Shown here: piece by piece, positions 8,913 through 17,679 of the stretch
How positions within the stretch are numbered: position 1 is the stretch's first letter
How the letters are laid out: each line of letters opens with the position of its first letter
DNA from: Desulfosalsimonas propionicica
GTDB taxonomy: Bacteria; Desulfobacterota; Desulfobacteria; Desulfobacterales; Desulfosalsimonadaceae
DNA: 64,000 nt
NCBI RefSeq assembly: GCF_013761005.1
Contig: NZ_JACDUS010000014.1
Location: forward strand, 1-64,000
Direction: 5' to 3'
Position numbers and translations under genes: made by a program
The notes under the pieces: model-generated
The model's database searches: none
What the model was told of the DNA's origin: nothing
What the model saw: the letters and a program-made list of their open reading frames with translations, nothing else

Positions 8913-10145
8913 TCAAAAATTGGACGCATTATACAGATCCGGAAAATAATAGGGCAGCACGTGGATGGGCAGGCCTATGACAAGGGGCGCCCGGTGGGAG
9001 GCGGAGACGAGCAGGCCTTCATCGAGCAAAACAGCCACGATGCGGCGGGCGTTTCGCTGGCTCATGTTTAAAATCTCCCCTGCCCGGCCCCGCAGGATGC
9101 GTCCGCGCATGAATGCAGCACGCAGCAGCCGGGCCGCCTCCGGGCGCAGCGGATGCTGCGAATCCCTGGACCGCATATTCACGTACCAATCGATTCGGGC
9201 TTCGATCTGATCCAGGCGCAGCAGCTTTTCCATAAACCCGATCTGATCCAGGCAGGTGAGCAGAAAAAACCGGCAGAAATCCGCCAGCATCTCCTCGGAA
9301 AAACAGCCCGGGTCCTTGTGGTTTTGGGCGGGTGAATCCGCGGCCCACAGCTCCATCATGTAGCGCTGCTTCTGCCGGGACAGGCCCCGGGACAAAGACC
9401 AGAGATTGCTCTGGTTCACCCCGGACCGGGCAAGGTAGAGGCCTGAAAAAAGCCGGGCCACCCGGCCATTTCCGTCCCGGAACGGATGCAGCCAGGTCAG
9501 TCGGTGGTGGCTGGCGGCCATGGCAATGAGGCGCTCATCTCCGTGAAACCGATTTGGGTCGTATTTTTCGGCAAATGTCTTCATCAGGCCGGGCAAGTGC
9601 AAAAACCCGGGGCCGTGGGGGGTTCGGCCGTCCACGGACACATTGACATCGCGCAATTGACCGGGCTGAACCGGAATATCGGAAAACCCCGCCGGAGTGT
9701 GGGCAAACCGGTGCTCACGCGGAAGGTGCGCGTAAAAGGCGGCGTGCAGTTGCGACAGAAACTCCGGCGTGCAGATGTTTGGCGGCTCCTGTGTCTGCAC
9801 TGCTTGCATGAAGGCTTTTTCGGTCTCCACGTGGGCAGCGCACAGCTGCTGGGCGTATTTTTTTTCCGGGTCATCCCGGAAATGCTGCTGCAGGGCCATT
9901 TCAATATCCGGAATGGTGGTTTTGTGACCCTCGATGAGGTTGCTGTAATAGCTGTTGATCAGCCGAAGGTGCCAGCCAAGGGCATCTGCGGTCTCCCGGG
10001 CCAGCCGCCCTTCCAGGGCTGCAGACGCAGAGGCGGCCTGCTGGGCCAGGTCCTTTAATGGGCCGATAAAGGACCTGCCAGGCAGGTAGGGACGCAAAAA
10101 AAGGGTGTTTTTGACCGGTTTGCTGTCCGGTTTGGGTTCTTTCAT
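8913..10145 (-). CDS. Fic-domain AMP-transferase with C-terminal winged helix
   Basis: A 410-residue Fic protein. The catalytic motif HPFRDGNGR lies at residues 220-228 with all canonical residues. An N-terminal inhibitory helix signature S68-x3-E72-G73 (SNLIEG) marks it as a class II, self-inhibited Fic enzyme. The C-terminal ~90 residues (RGRAGEILNMSQRNARRIVAVL) look like a winged-helix DNA-binding domain. Fic enzymes usually transfer AMP to protein hydroxyls. The start at 10145 has an AAGGAT ribosome site sitting inside a perfect inverted repeat, which points to autoregulation through the winged helix (inference). No separate antitoxin is present, as expected for class II. Confidence 0.9.
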   Translation of the reverse strand: MKEPKPDSKPVKNTLFLRPYLPGRSFIGPLKDLAQQAASASAALEGRLARETADALGWHLRLINSYYSNLIEGHKTTIPDIEMALQQHFRDDPEKKYAQQLCAAHVETEKAFMQAVQTQEPPNICTPEFLSQLHAAFYAHLPREHRFAHTPAGFSDIPVQPGQLRDVNVSVDGRTPHGPGFLHLPGLMKTFAEKYDPNRFHGDERLIAMAASHHRLTWLHPFRDGNGRVARLFSGLYLARSGVNQSNLWSLSRGLSRQKQRYMMELWAADSPAQNHKDPGCFSEEMLADFCRFFLLTCLDQIGFMEKLLRLDQIEARIDWYVNMRSRDSQHPLRPEAARLLRAAFMRGRILRGRAGEILNMSQRNARRIVAVLLDEGLLVSASHRAPLVIGLPIHVLPYYFPDLYNASNF

Positions 10146-10170
10146 AATAATCCTTAATTACAGGATTATT
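10146..10170. promoter_or_regulatory. Perfect 9-bp inverted repeat over the fic leader
   Basis: AATAATCCT (10146-10154) and AGGATTATT (10162-10170) are perfectly complementary across a 7-base spacer and touch the fic start codon. The arm includes the ribosome-binding sequence AAGGAT. It could be an operator for the Fic winged-helix domain or an RNA hairpin that hides the ribosome site. Confidence 0.5.
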
Positions 10171-10372
10171 TTTGTTTTTACAAGGGGTTTTATAAAAATT
10201 TACAAATAAATCTGGCCGGTTCGAAACCGGGAGGAACTCAGCTCCCGGCAGCCACGATGTGGACAAAAATCCGTTTGTGATTATGTATTTTTAATAACGA
10301 TCCCTGTTCGGTTCCGCACAAAAAAGCGACAGCACCGGATAGGTAAAAATTAAACAAAAATGGGGGCTTGAA

Positions 10373-10861
10373 ATGACGATGAAAAAACTGTGTGGTGTAT
10401 TGTTTGTATTGGTATTTATGTTTGGCATATGGGGTTGCGGGGGAGATGAGCAGGAAACAACGACAAAAGACATCCAGCAGGAAACACAGGATGTAAAAGA
10501 GGAAGCCGGAGAGGCTATGAGTGCCATGACGGATAAAGCCAAAGAGAAAAAAGATGAGTACATGGCACAAATGAAGGAGAAATTGTCAGAGTATGATCAA
10601 AAAATCGACGCACTTCAGGACGATATTTCAGCAAAATCAGAAGACTGGTCCGATGAATCAAAGGAACAGGCAAATGACGCACTGGAAAAACTGAAAGAGC
10701 AAAGAGATGCAGTGGAAAATCAGATGGAAGACCTAAAAGCGGCCAGCGCTGACACCTGGGCTGACATGCAGGAAAACATGGCCGCCTCAATGGAAGAACT
10801 TGCAGCTTCATACGAGGCTGCAAAGAAGAAAACCTCCGACATGCTCTCCCCCGGAGAGTAA
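10373..10861 (+). CDS. Coiled-coil lipoprotein
   Basis: A 162-residue exported lipoprotein. A short basic N terminus and hydrophobic core (KKLCGVLFVLVFMFGIWG) end in a lipobox cysteine (GIWGC, Cys about 22). The remainder is almost entirely charged heptads rich in Glu, Lys, Gln and Ala (for example KLSEYDQKIDALQDDISAK), so a long alpha-helical coiled coil in the periplasm is expected. Either of two adjacent ATGs (10373 or 10379) could start it. The gene is more AT-rich than its neighbours. No enzymatic domain. It ends before a strong bidirectional terminator. Confidence 0.75.
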   Translation: MTMKKLCGVLFVLVFMFGIWGCGGDEQETTTKDIQQETQDVKEEAGEAMSAMTDKAKEKKDEYMAQMKEKLSEYDQKIDALQDDISAKSEDWSDESKEQANDALEKLKEQRDAVENQMEDLKAASADTWADMQENMAASMEELAASYEAAKKKTSDMLSPGE

Positions 10862-10886
10862 GGGGTGAACCGTTAAAAGGATAGTC

Positions 10887-10934
10887 AAAATCGGGGACAG
10901 TACTTGAAGCAAGGATACTGCCCCCGATTTTTTT
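10887..10934. terminator. Bidirectional rho-independent terminator
   Basis: AAATCGGGGaCAGTA at the left pairs with TACTGcCCCCGATTT at the right and is followed by a T-run (and, on the other strand, preceded by an A-run). It separates two convergent lipoprotein genes. Confidence 0.8.
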
Positions 10935-10937
10935 GTT

Positions 10938-12665
10938 TTACTGCTGCAGATCGTCCACCATTCTGGCGGTTTCCACAAAAAAGGGCTCGGTGAAGCGGGT
11001 TTTGATTGTCAACATGGATTTGACAAGGTTTTTGTCAAGCTCGCTGGTGGCCAGGATGTATTCAAACTTGCCTGCGGCTTCCAGTCTTTCCCGGAATTTC
11101 TGCTCCCCGCCGGCTGATTCCATGAGAAACATGGCAAAATTGTTCACGGTTTTGACCACCTCGTCCATGTTGAGATAAAAAATGTTTCTTTTGCCCGTGA
11201 TGCTTTCCTTTAACTGGCCATCTGCCAGGCCGGCGGCAAAGCCCTGGTCCTTTTTGCCGTCAAGGGCTTTTTCATACAGGGGTTTTCCCGATGCGATCAT
11301 GAACTTATTGTCATCAATGCCCATATAAACCTGTGTGACGCCGGCATTGATCACATAGGCATCGGTTCCGCCCATCTGCCGGCGGCTGATCATGGCCTGC
11401 TTGTCCTGAGGCAGGAGCTTGATGAGCTTTTCAATGACGTTTTCCATGACCCCTTCGTCTTTGACCCCGGCTGTGAAAAGCGCGTTGTAGTTCATCAGGG
11501 TGATGCTGGCACCGTCATACAGGGCCAGGTTCATGCTGCCGCTAAGATTGTCGAGCAATTCGGTCTCCGGATCAATGCCGCTGTTTTGCTCAAACTCCTT
11601 CATGCGGCCGGCAACCGTAGCAGACTGTTCCGGGGGGATCATGTCGGTGATCATTTCATAGTACTGCCGCATGTCCACACCAAAGGAAAGCAGCAGGGCC
11701 GCGGGATCGGCAATGCTTAAAATCTTGTCCCGGTTTATCCGGTCCGGGCTCCAGACCTTTTTGATATCCGCATCCGGCACCAGCGAGACAATGGTGTCCA
11801 GGGTAAAATCCGGGGTGCCAAACTCCGCGGTCATGGTTCCGGCGGAATACTGCTTAAGGGTTTGGAGCATGTCCTGGGTTTCGGCTGCGGAATCCGACCC
11901 GCTGGCCGCGGCCTGCCGAATCTGGTCAGCATTGGCTTCCACCATGTCGGCGATATTGAAATAAGCCGCCAGTCCCCGGGTAAAATCCGTATCTGCGGCC
12001 ACTTCTTGAAAGGCCTGGGCATCGGCCAGCGAGGTGCTGCTTCCCATTGCCGAATCCAGGAAGGCCTGGGGATCGTTATCTGAATTCACTGCCATGTAAA
12101 GATACTCGTCTTTGACCGCCATGGCCCCTTCTGCCTCCGGGTAGCGCCACTTGAGGTATGACCGGCCGTTTTTTTCGGCTTCAGCGACAACCACATTTTC
12201 TTTCTCAAGCGCTGAGCGGAGGGTATTCATGGCGGCCTCACCGTCTGATACCGGCAGCAGGGCCAGGATATCAAAATCAGTCTGCCGGCTGTCAGCGGCA
12301 TTCACCTGTAAGTTGGAAATCGCCAGGCAAATGGGTTGGGCCGTGTCAAACCCGGCCTGGCCGACCTCCTGGAGATCCAGCAGGTTAAATCCAAGGGCTG
12401 CGTTCATCCGGTCAATCTCTTTTTGCTCCACGGAAACGCCCAGAACAGAATTCTGCGAGACAGCCAACTGCCCATACAGGGTTTCCAAGCCTTCGAATTT
12501 GACCAGCACCTGGGTGTTTTCCGGCACCCTATTGAGCATCGGCAACTGCTCTGCTGCAGGGGCAAGCCCGGCTGACGACTTGTCATCGCCATTCCCGGAA
12601 CAGGCAGCTATGGCCAGCATTGAAATAATTAGAACAACACATGCCAGTATCCGTGTTTTTTTCAT
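10938..12665 (-). CDS. Large periplasmic lipoprotein, DUF3352-like, function unknown
   Basis: A 575-residue exported lipoprotein. The signal (MKKTRILACVVLIISML) ends in AIAAC, with the lipidated cysteine at about residue 22. The mature part starts with PMLNRVPENTQVLVKFEG and contains repeated segments of the type 'sum of error/residual' proteins resembling DUF3352 (for example GGTDAYVINAG and DDNKFMIASGKPLYEKAL near the C terminus). The longer frame to 12758 is rejected because the ATG at 12665 has a GGAG site 7 bases upstream and a perfect signal peptide. No catalytic motif is visible. Family assignment is tentative. Confidence 0.7.
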   Translation of the reverse strand: MKKTRILACVVLIISMLAIAACSGNGDDKSSAGLAPAAEQLPMLNRVPENTQVLVKFEGLETLYGQLAVSQNSVLGVSVEQKEIDRMNAALGFNLLDLQEVGQAGFDTAQPICLAISNLQVNAADSRQTDFDILALLPVSDGEAAMNTLRSALEKENVVVAEAEKNGRSYLKWRYPEAEGAMAVKDEYLYMAVNSDNDPQAFLDSAMGSSTSLADAQAFQEVAADTDFTRGLAAYFNIADMVEANADQIRQAAASGSDSAAETQDMLQTLKQYSAGTMTAEFGTPDFTLDTIVSLVPDADIKKVWSPDRINRDKILSIADPAALLLSFGVDMRQYYEMITDMIPPEQSATVAGRMKEFEQNSGIDPETELLDNLSGSMNLALYDGASITLMNYNALFTAGVKDEGVMENVIEKLIKLLPQDKQAMISRRQMGGTDAYVINAGVTQVYMGIDDNKFMIASGKPLYEKALDGKKDQGFAAGLADGQLKESITGKRNIFYLNMDEVVKTVNNFAMFLMESAGGEQKFRERLEAAGKFEYILATSELDKNLVKSMLTIKTRFTEPFFVETARMVDDLQQ

Positions 12666-12774
12666 GATTTGTCTCCACACAACGGGGTTAAAAGTTTTTG
12701 ATTGCCGGGCATACCCATAGCACACTCCTCCCCCTAAACAAACAACAGAATCCGGCAAATATTGTGTCTGCTTT

Positions 12775-14955
12775 CTATAATCCAGCCCTGGCCTTGGCTT
12801 TGAGGCGATAGGCGTGAAGCAGGGGTTCAGTGTAGCCGTTTGTCTGGTCCCGGCCTTTGAAGATCAAGTCGCAGGCGGCCTGAAATGCCAGACTGTTGTC
12901 AAAGTCTTTTGACATGGGGATATATCCGGGGTCATCCGCGTTCTGCCGGTCCACCACCTCGGCCATGCGTTTGAGGGTTTCCATGACCTGGTCTTTGGTG
13001 CAGATGCCGTGATAGATCCAGTTGCAGATATGCTGGGATGAAATCCGCAGGGTGGCGCGATCTTCCATCAGGCCCACGTCCCGGATGTCCGGAACCTTGG
13101 AGCAGCCCACGCCCTGATCAATCCAGCGCACCACGTAGCCGAGGATGCCCTGGCAGTTGTTGTCCAGCTCCTGTTTGATTTCATCGGCGCTCAGCGCGTC
13201 CGGGTCGTCCATCAGCGGCAGGGTCAGCAGATCGTCCATGGATGCGCGCCGCTTTCCGGCCAGTTCCTGCTGGCGGGCGTCCACATTGACCCGGTGATAA
13301 TGAATGGCGTGCAAAGTGGCGGCCGTGGGAGACGGCACCCAGGCGCAGCTGGCCCCGGCCTCGGGATGGCCGATCTTGGCGTCCATCATGTCGGCCATCT
13401 TATCGGGCATGGCCCACATGCCCTTGCCGATCTGGGCGCGGCCCCGCAGGCCGGCAGCCAGACCCACATCCACGTTCCAGTCCTCATAGGCCGTCATCCA
13501 GGCTGCCTGCTTCATTTCCCCTTTCCGGATCATGGGGCCGGCTTCCATGGAGGTATGGATTTCGTCTCCGGTGCGGTCCAGAAATCCCGTGTTGATGAAA
13601 ATGATCCGGTCTTTTACCGCGCGGATGCACTCTTTGAGGTTGACCGTGGTGCGGCGCTCCTCGTCCATAACCCCCACCTTGAGGGTGTTGCGCGCCAGGC
13701 CCAGGGCGTCTTCAATGCGGGCAAACAGGTCATCGGTAAATGCGGTCTCGTCTGCGCCGTGCAGCTTGGGCTTGACAATGTAGATGCTGCCGGTTTTGCT
13801 GTTTTGAAACCGGGTGTTGCCCTTGAGATCGTGGATGGCGATCAGCGCGGTGATCATGCCGTCCATGATCCCTTCAAACACCTCGTTGCCCTGTTGGTCC
13901 AAAATGGCGCTGTTTGTCATGAGATGCCCCACGTTTCGCACGAGCATGAGGCTGCGGCCCGGAAGGCCAAAGGAATTTCCCAGGGCATCGGTATAATTCC
14001 GGTTCGGGTTCATTTTTCGGGTGATGGTTTTACCGCCCTTTTCAAAGCTTTCCTCCAGATCCCCCTTTGTCAGGCCCAGCCAGTTGCGGTAAATGGCGGT
14101 TTTGTCGGCTGCATCGGCGGCCGCCACCGAGTCTTCAAAATCAACGATTGTGGTCAGAGCTCCTTCCAGGATCACATCCCTGACATGGGCGGCATCGGTT
14201 TTGCCCACGGGATCGGCCGGGTCAATGGCGATTTCCATATGCATGCCGTTTTTGACAAGCAAGACGCCATCGGGCCGCTCCGGCGTTCCCCTGTAGCCGG
14301 CGAACTGGGACGGGTCCTGCAGGCCGGTTTTACTGCCGTCTTTGAACCCGACGGCCAGCTTTCCGCCGTCAATGCGGTATTCGGCGGCATCGGCCTGGCT
14401 GCCCTGCTCCAGGGGGGCGGACTGGTCCAGCACGGCCCGGGCATAGGCAATGACTTTTTCGCCCCGCACGGGATTGTATTGGGTGCCTTTGTGGGCCCCG
14501 CCTTCTTCCGGGATCACATCTGATCCGTAAAGCGCGTCATAAAGGCTTCCCCAGCGGGCATTGGCCGCGTTTAGGGAAAACCGGGCATTGGATGCCGGAA
14601 CCACGAGCTGGGGGCCGGCCACCTGGGCGATTTCCGGGTCCACGTTTTGCGTGGCAGCCTGAAAATCCGTGCCTTCGGACTCAAGATAGCCGACTTCGCG
14701 CAAAAACATCTTGTATTCGGCCATATCAAAAGACCCGCCTTTGTGCTGCTGGTACCAGTCGTCCAGAGCGGCCCGGAGTTGGTCGCGTTTTTCCAGAAGC
14801 TCCCGGTTTCTGGGGGCCATGTCCGCCACAATGCCGCCAAGGGCGGACCAGAAATCATCGGGTTTGATTCCGGTGCCGTCAATGGCCTCATTGTTTATAA
14901 AATCATACAAAACCCGGGCAACCTGGAGGCCGCCTGCATTTACCCTTTCAGTCAT
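12775..14955 (-). CDS. glcB: Malate synthase G
   Basis: A 726-residue monomeric malate synthase (isoform G), condensing glyoxylate with acetyl-CoA to malate and CoA. The length matches isoform G (~720). Recognisable blocks are [76 protein letters not shown] and the [19 protein letters not shown] block near the C-terminal catalytic region. It is the only glyoxylate enzyme in the window: no isocitrate lyase or glycolate oxidase is adjacent, so it may serve glycolate or purine-derived glyoxylate. A ~125-bp repeat element sits immediately upstream. Confidence 0.96.
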   Translation of the reverse strand: MTERVNAGGLQVARVLYDFINNEAIDGTGIKPDDFWSALGGIVADMAPRNRELLEKRDQLRAALDDWYQQHKGGSFDMAEYKMFLREVGYLESEGTDFQAATQNVDPEIAQVAGPQLVVPASNARFSLNAANARWGSLYDALYGSDVIPEEGGAHKGTQYNPVRGEKVIAYARAVLDQSAPLEQGSQADAAEYRIDGGKLAVGFKDGSKTGLQDPSQFAGYRGTPERPDGVLLVKNGMHMEIAIDPADPVGKTDAAHVRDVILEGALTTIVDFEDSVAAADAADKTAIYRNWLGLTKGDLEESFEKGGKTITRKMNPNRNYTDALGNSFGLPGRSLMLVRNVGHLMTNSAILDQQGNEVFEGIMDGMITALIAIHDLKGNTRFQNSKTGSIYIVKPKLHGADETAFTDDLFARIEDALGLARNTLKVGVMDEERRTTVNLKECIRAVKDRIIFINTGFLDRTGDEIHTSMEAGPMIRKGEMKQAAWMTAYEDWNVDVGLAAGLRGRAQIGKGMWAMPDKMADMMDAKIGHPEAGASCAWVPSPTAATLHAIHYHRVNVDARQQELAGKRRASMDDLLTLPLMDDPDALSADEIKQELDNNCQGILGYVVRWIDQGVGCSKVPDIRDVGLMEDRATLRISSQHICNWIYHGICTKDQVMETLKRMAEVVDRQNADDPGYIPMSKDFDNSLAFQAACDLIFKGRDQTNGYTEPLLHAYRLKAKARAGL

Positions 14956-15022
14956 GGCAACTCCTCTTGTTTGAATCTGATAAACACATTGCTGAGCGTT
15001 TCCTGCACAAACGCCGATTCTT

Positions 15023-15146
15023 GATGGCGCCGTAAACAGTTCAAGATCAAGGCTTGCGCAATTTCGAAGAATGCAGCGTACTTATCCGTACGTGAAATTC
15101 TGAGAAATTGCGCGTAACGCAGATATTGGACATTTACGGCGCCATC
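15023..15146 (+). repeat. ~125-bp inverted-repeat element, copy 2
   Basis: The terminal arms GATGGCGCCGTAAA and TTTACGGCGCCATC are perfectly complementary. The interior is nearly identical to copy 1 and in the same orientation. It fills almost the whole gap between the malate synthase start and the haloalkane dehalogenase stop (4 bases from the latter). Confidence 0.88.
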
Positions 15147-15150
15147 ATTC

Positions 15151-16026
15151 TTATTTTTTGAGAAACCCGGCAATGGCTTCTCCGATAGCTTCCGGCGAAT
15201 CTTCCTGGATAAAATGAAGCCCCTTGACTGTAACCTCCTGCTGCTCGGGCCATGAACGGCAGTATTCCCGCTGCCCGCCGGTGAGTATCATCCCGGGATT
15301 TGCATTGATAAAAAGCTTTGGCACACTGGCGGTCTCCAGCCATTTGCCGTAATCCGAGACAATTTCGACCACATCCGGAGGATCGCCGTATATAGGGATT
15401 TCTCTTGGCCAGGTCAGCGTCGGGCGTCTGTCCTCGCCCGGGTTGAAAAAGGGGCGGCGGTATTCGGCCATTTCTGCCGGGCTCAGATTGCGCTGGATGG
15501 AGGCGGGAAGAATTTTTTCCACAAATGCGTTGTTTTTCAAAACAATTTCCTCTCCCTGCTCAGACCGTAACCGCTTGAACATGTTCCGGGCACTATCCGG
15601 CCAGTCCGACCAGTTCAGGGGTTGGACAATGGCTTCCATGTAAACGATTGCCCGCACACTTTCTGGATGCCGGCGGCTCCAGTCAAAGCCCAGGGCAGAG
15701 CCCCAGTCATGGATCACAAAAACCACGTTTTGATCAATTCCCATTTGCGCCAGAAATTCATCGAGAAATCTGCGGTGTTCAACAAACCGGTAGGCGCCCG
15801 GTCCTGACTCCTCCAGCTTTTCCGAATCGCCCATTCCGATCAGATCCGGGGCAATGCATCTGCCCAAAGGCGTCACAAAGGGAATCACGTTGCGCCACAA
15901 ATACGACGAGGTGGGATTTCCGTGCAGAAACACGATCGGATCGCCCTGCCCCTCGTCCACATAGGCCATGTTGCGGCCCAAAACCTGGATTGTTTTTTTG
16001 GTGTAATGCTGTTCCGACAAAACCAT
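15151..16026 (-). CDS. Haloalkane dehalogenase, HLD-II type
   Basis: A 291-residue alpha/beta-hydrolase that replaces halogen on haloalkanes with hydroxyl. The full set of residues known from the LinB/DhaA group can be placed: nucleophile D107 in VIHDWG, halide-binding W108 and N37 (in HGNPTSS), acid E131 (YMEAIVQP) and base H271 (GLHFIQED). The numbering is within one residue of LinB, and the acid position identifies subfamily II. There is no signal peptide, so it acts in the cytoplasm. It stands alone between repeat elements, with no dehalogenation regulator or alcohol dehydrogenase beside it. Natural substrate unknown. Confidence 0.9.
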   Translation of the reverse strand: MVLSEQHYTKKTIQVLGRNMAYVDEGQGDPIVFLHGNPTSSYLWRNVIPFVTPLGRCIAPDLIGMGDSEKLEESGPGAYRFVEHRRFLDEFLAQMGIDQNVVFVIHDWGSALGFDWSRRHPESVRAIVYMEAIVQPLNWSDWPDSARNMFKRLRSEQGEEIVLKNNAFVEKILPASIQRNLSPAEMAEYRRPFFNPGEDRRPTLTWPREIPIYGDPPDVVEIVSDYGKWLETASVPKLFINANPGMILTGGQREYCRSWPEQQEVTVKGLHFIQEDSPEAIGEAIAGFLKK

Positions 16027-16251
16027 TGTTAACCTCCGGGTCTTGTATGGATTGGCAACTGACTGCGCGTTTTGGACAACATATGTTTGGTGCGGTTACC
16101 TACATAAAATAACCTTTTGCGCCGGAATGACAAACAAGGTTTCCCGGCAGGGCCAGACCGCCATTTTAGGCCGGGAGATGAGACAACCAAGGCATCGGCA
16201 TAAGCAAGGCATCCGTACAACCAGGGCATAGGCAGCTTGTTCCGGTTTTCG

Positions 16252-16445
16252 CATGGGGCGGGGCGGGTGTGGTTTGTTTGTCTGCGGCGTGCTTTCGGCG
16301 ATCGTCCCGGGACTTTGGCTGGAATTTACAAACTCGGGCTGATCGCCCTCAGACAGTTTGAAATTCCGGACGCCAAAGCCCCGGGCCGATCTTTGCCGAA
16401 ACCGCGCCAATGCAGCCAAACAAACCACCCCCGCCCCGCCCCATG
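16252..16445. repeat. Long imperfect palindrome I (non-coding)
   Basis: A ~95-base left arm starting CATGGGGCGGGGCGGG and a right arm ending CCCGCCCCGCCCCATG are complementary with interruptions all the way to a central hairpin, GGGCtgatcGCCC (16336-16348). Near the apex GGAATTT/AAATTCC and AAACT/AGTTT pair. No convincing gene is present. Sequences resemble palindrome II downstream. Confidence 0.75.
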
Positions 16446-16543
16446 ACCAACGTACTGGAAATATGCGGCAGCAAATATTATCGGATACCGGTCTGAGGCT
16501 GGTGGAGCCGGGAGGGTATTTCCGAGGTGATTTGCAGAGTGAT

Positions 16544-16748
16544 CGAATTCGGATGTGGGCCCCAAGGAAGCCCGAAGGGCGGGGCGGGTTTTTGAAGCGA
16601 CATTGAGAATTTTTGCGAAAAATTTACAAACTGTTTGAGGCCGTAAGGCCGGGTTTGTAAATTTCGGAAAAGGCATTGGGTCAATCCGCAAAAAGGCTCA
16701 GGAGCAAAAAAACCCGCCCCCGACCGCAGGGCTTCCTTCCTCCGAATC
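16544..16748. repeat. Long imperfect palindrome II (non-coding)
   Basis: The left arm (ATTCGGA, then GGAAGCCC, then GGCGGGTTTTT) pairs with the right arm (AAAAACCCGCC, then GGGCTTCC, then TCCGAAT). A perfect inner stem, AATTTACAAAC / GTTTGTAAATT, surrounds a GGCCgtaaGGCC tip (16621-16663). It shares the GGGCGGGGCGGG and AATTTACAAAC tracts with palindrome I, so the two look like diverged copies of one element. Together they occupy most of the gene-free 16027-16809 interval. Confidence 0.75.
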
Positions 16749-16809
16749 AGCACATTCATTGCAGTTGGAACAATTGGTTGATTTCCTGCGGGAACTCGAC
16801 GCCCTGTAA

Positions 16810-17526
16810 TCAACAGAGGCGGGCAAAGGCTGAAAGGATGGCTGCGGCCTCCGGGGTCGGGGCCACGGTCTGCACAAGCCGGTCCGGGTTTTGGCCTTCC
16901 TGGATGAGTTCCCGGGCCTGTTTTTGGATATAGGCGCGCATGATATCAGCTGAAAATTCCGGGTGAAACTGCACGCCCCAGGCACGGGACCCGATGCGGA
17001 AGGCGTGATACGGGTCGTGATCGCTTTGGGCCAGGTGCACCGCCCCTGGCGGCAATTTCAGCACGGTCTGGGAATGGGTGGCATGGGCGAAAAAACGCTG
17101 CGGTACTGCGGAAAAAAGCGGATCTGATCCGGCCGTACCGGGAAAAACCCTGAGTTCCACCGTGCCCACTTCCCTGCCCTGCGGATGATAACCGGCCTTG
17201 CCGCCCGCGGCCCGGGCCAGCAGATGATGGCCGTAGCAGATGCCCAAAACCGGGACCCCGGCATGCAGCATCTCCTTTAGCCAGTTTTCCGTGCCAACGC
17301 TCCATTGCGCTTCATCCGTAGCCATGGCATGCGAGCCGGTGAGCACCGCACCGGCGCATTTTTCCGGCGCCGGAAGCCCCTGGCCGTTTTTGGCGTCCAC
17401 AATGCGGACAAACGCCCCGGGCGCATCCAGACCGTTTTGGGTCCAGTATTCAAAATCCCCGAACCGGGCCTTCATGTCCGCATACGTGGTACCCAGCTTT
17501 ATGATGCAGAGTTTTTTCATGTCCAT
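16810..17526 (-). CDS. Class I glutamine amidotransferase (GMP-synthase-like)
   Basis: A ~238-residue stand-alone class I glutamine amidotransferase. The nucleophile elbow is GICYGHHLLA and the His/Glu pair lies in GVQFHPEFS. An N-terminal beta-strand (KKLCIIKLG) and TGSHAMATD supply the oxyanion region. Stand-alone members of this family hydrolyse glutamine or act on gamma-glutamyl compounds. The substrate here is unknown. The ATGs at 17526 and 17520 both have GGAG sequences at usable distance, so the start is uncertain by two codons. The upstream frame extension to 17652 reads into unrelated remnant sequence. Confidence 0.82.
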   Translation of the reverse strand: MDMKKLCIIKLGTTYADMKARFGDFEYWTQNGLDAPGAFVRIVDAKNGQGLPAPEKCAGAVLTGSHAMATDEAQWSVGTENWLKEMLHAGVPVLGICYGHHLLARAAGGKAGYHPQGREVGTVELRVFPGTAGSDPLFSAVPQRFFAHATHSQTVLKLPPGAVHLAQSDHDPYHAFRIGSRAWGVQFHPEFSADIMRAYIQKQARELIQEGQNPDRLVQTVAPTPEAAAILSAFARLC

Positions 17527-17679
17527 GCTCTCCGCTCCGGTTCTGCCCCTTGTTTTTGCGGGACTGCAGAAACTGTAAATAAAACCGGCACAGGTCCCTG
17601 TCAACCATGGGGGCGTTGTTTTTTTTGGCCAGGTCGCGGACCCGGGCGGCAAATTCTGATGCCAGCCCGGGCTCGAGTT

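Noticed and set aside
10208-10248. tRNA-like GGTTCGAAACC stretch with nearby hairpin
   Set aside because: The T-arm-like piece has no matching acceptor, D-arm or anticodon arm. The CCGGGAG/CTCCCGG hairpin lacks a T-run, so neither tRNA nor terminator is supported.
13294-14523. 409-codon frame on the plus strand
   Set aside because: Exactly antisense to malate synthase G, with His/Gly/Ala-rich shadow composition, no ribosome site and no recognisable family.
16027-16809. Several overlapping frames of 60-155 codons in both directions
   Set aside because: They read across inverted arms of the two palindromes, share no family, and appear on both strands, as expected for structured non-coding DNA.
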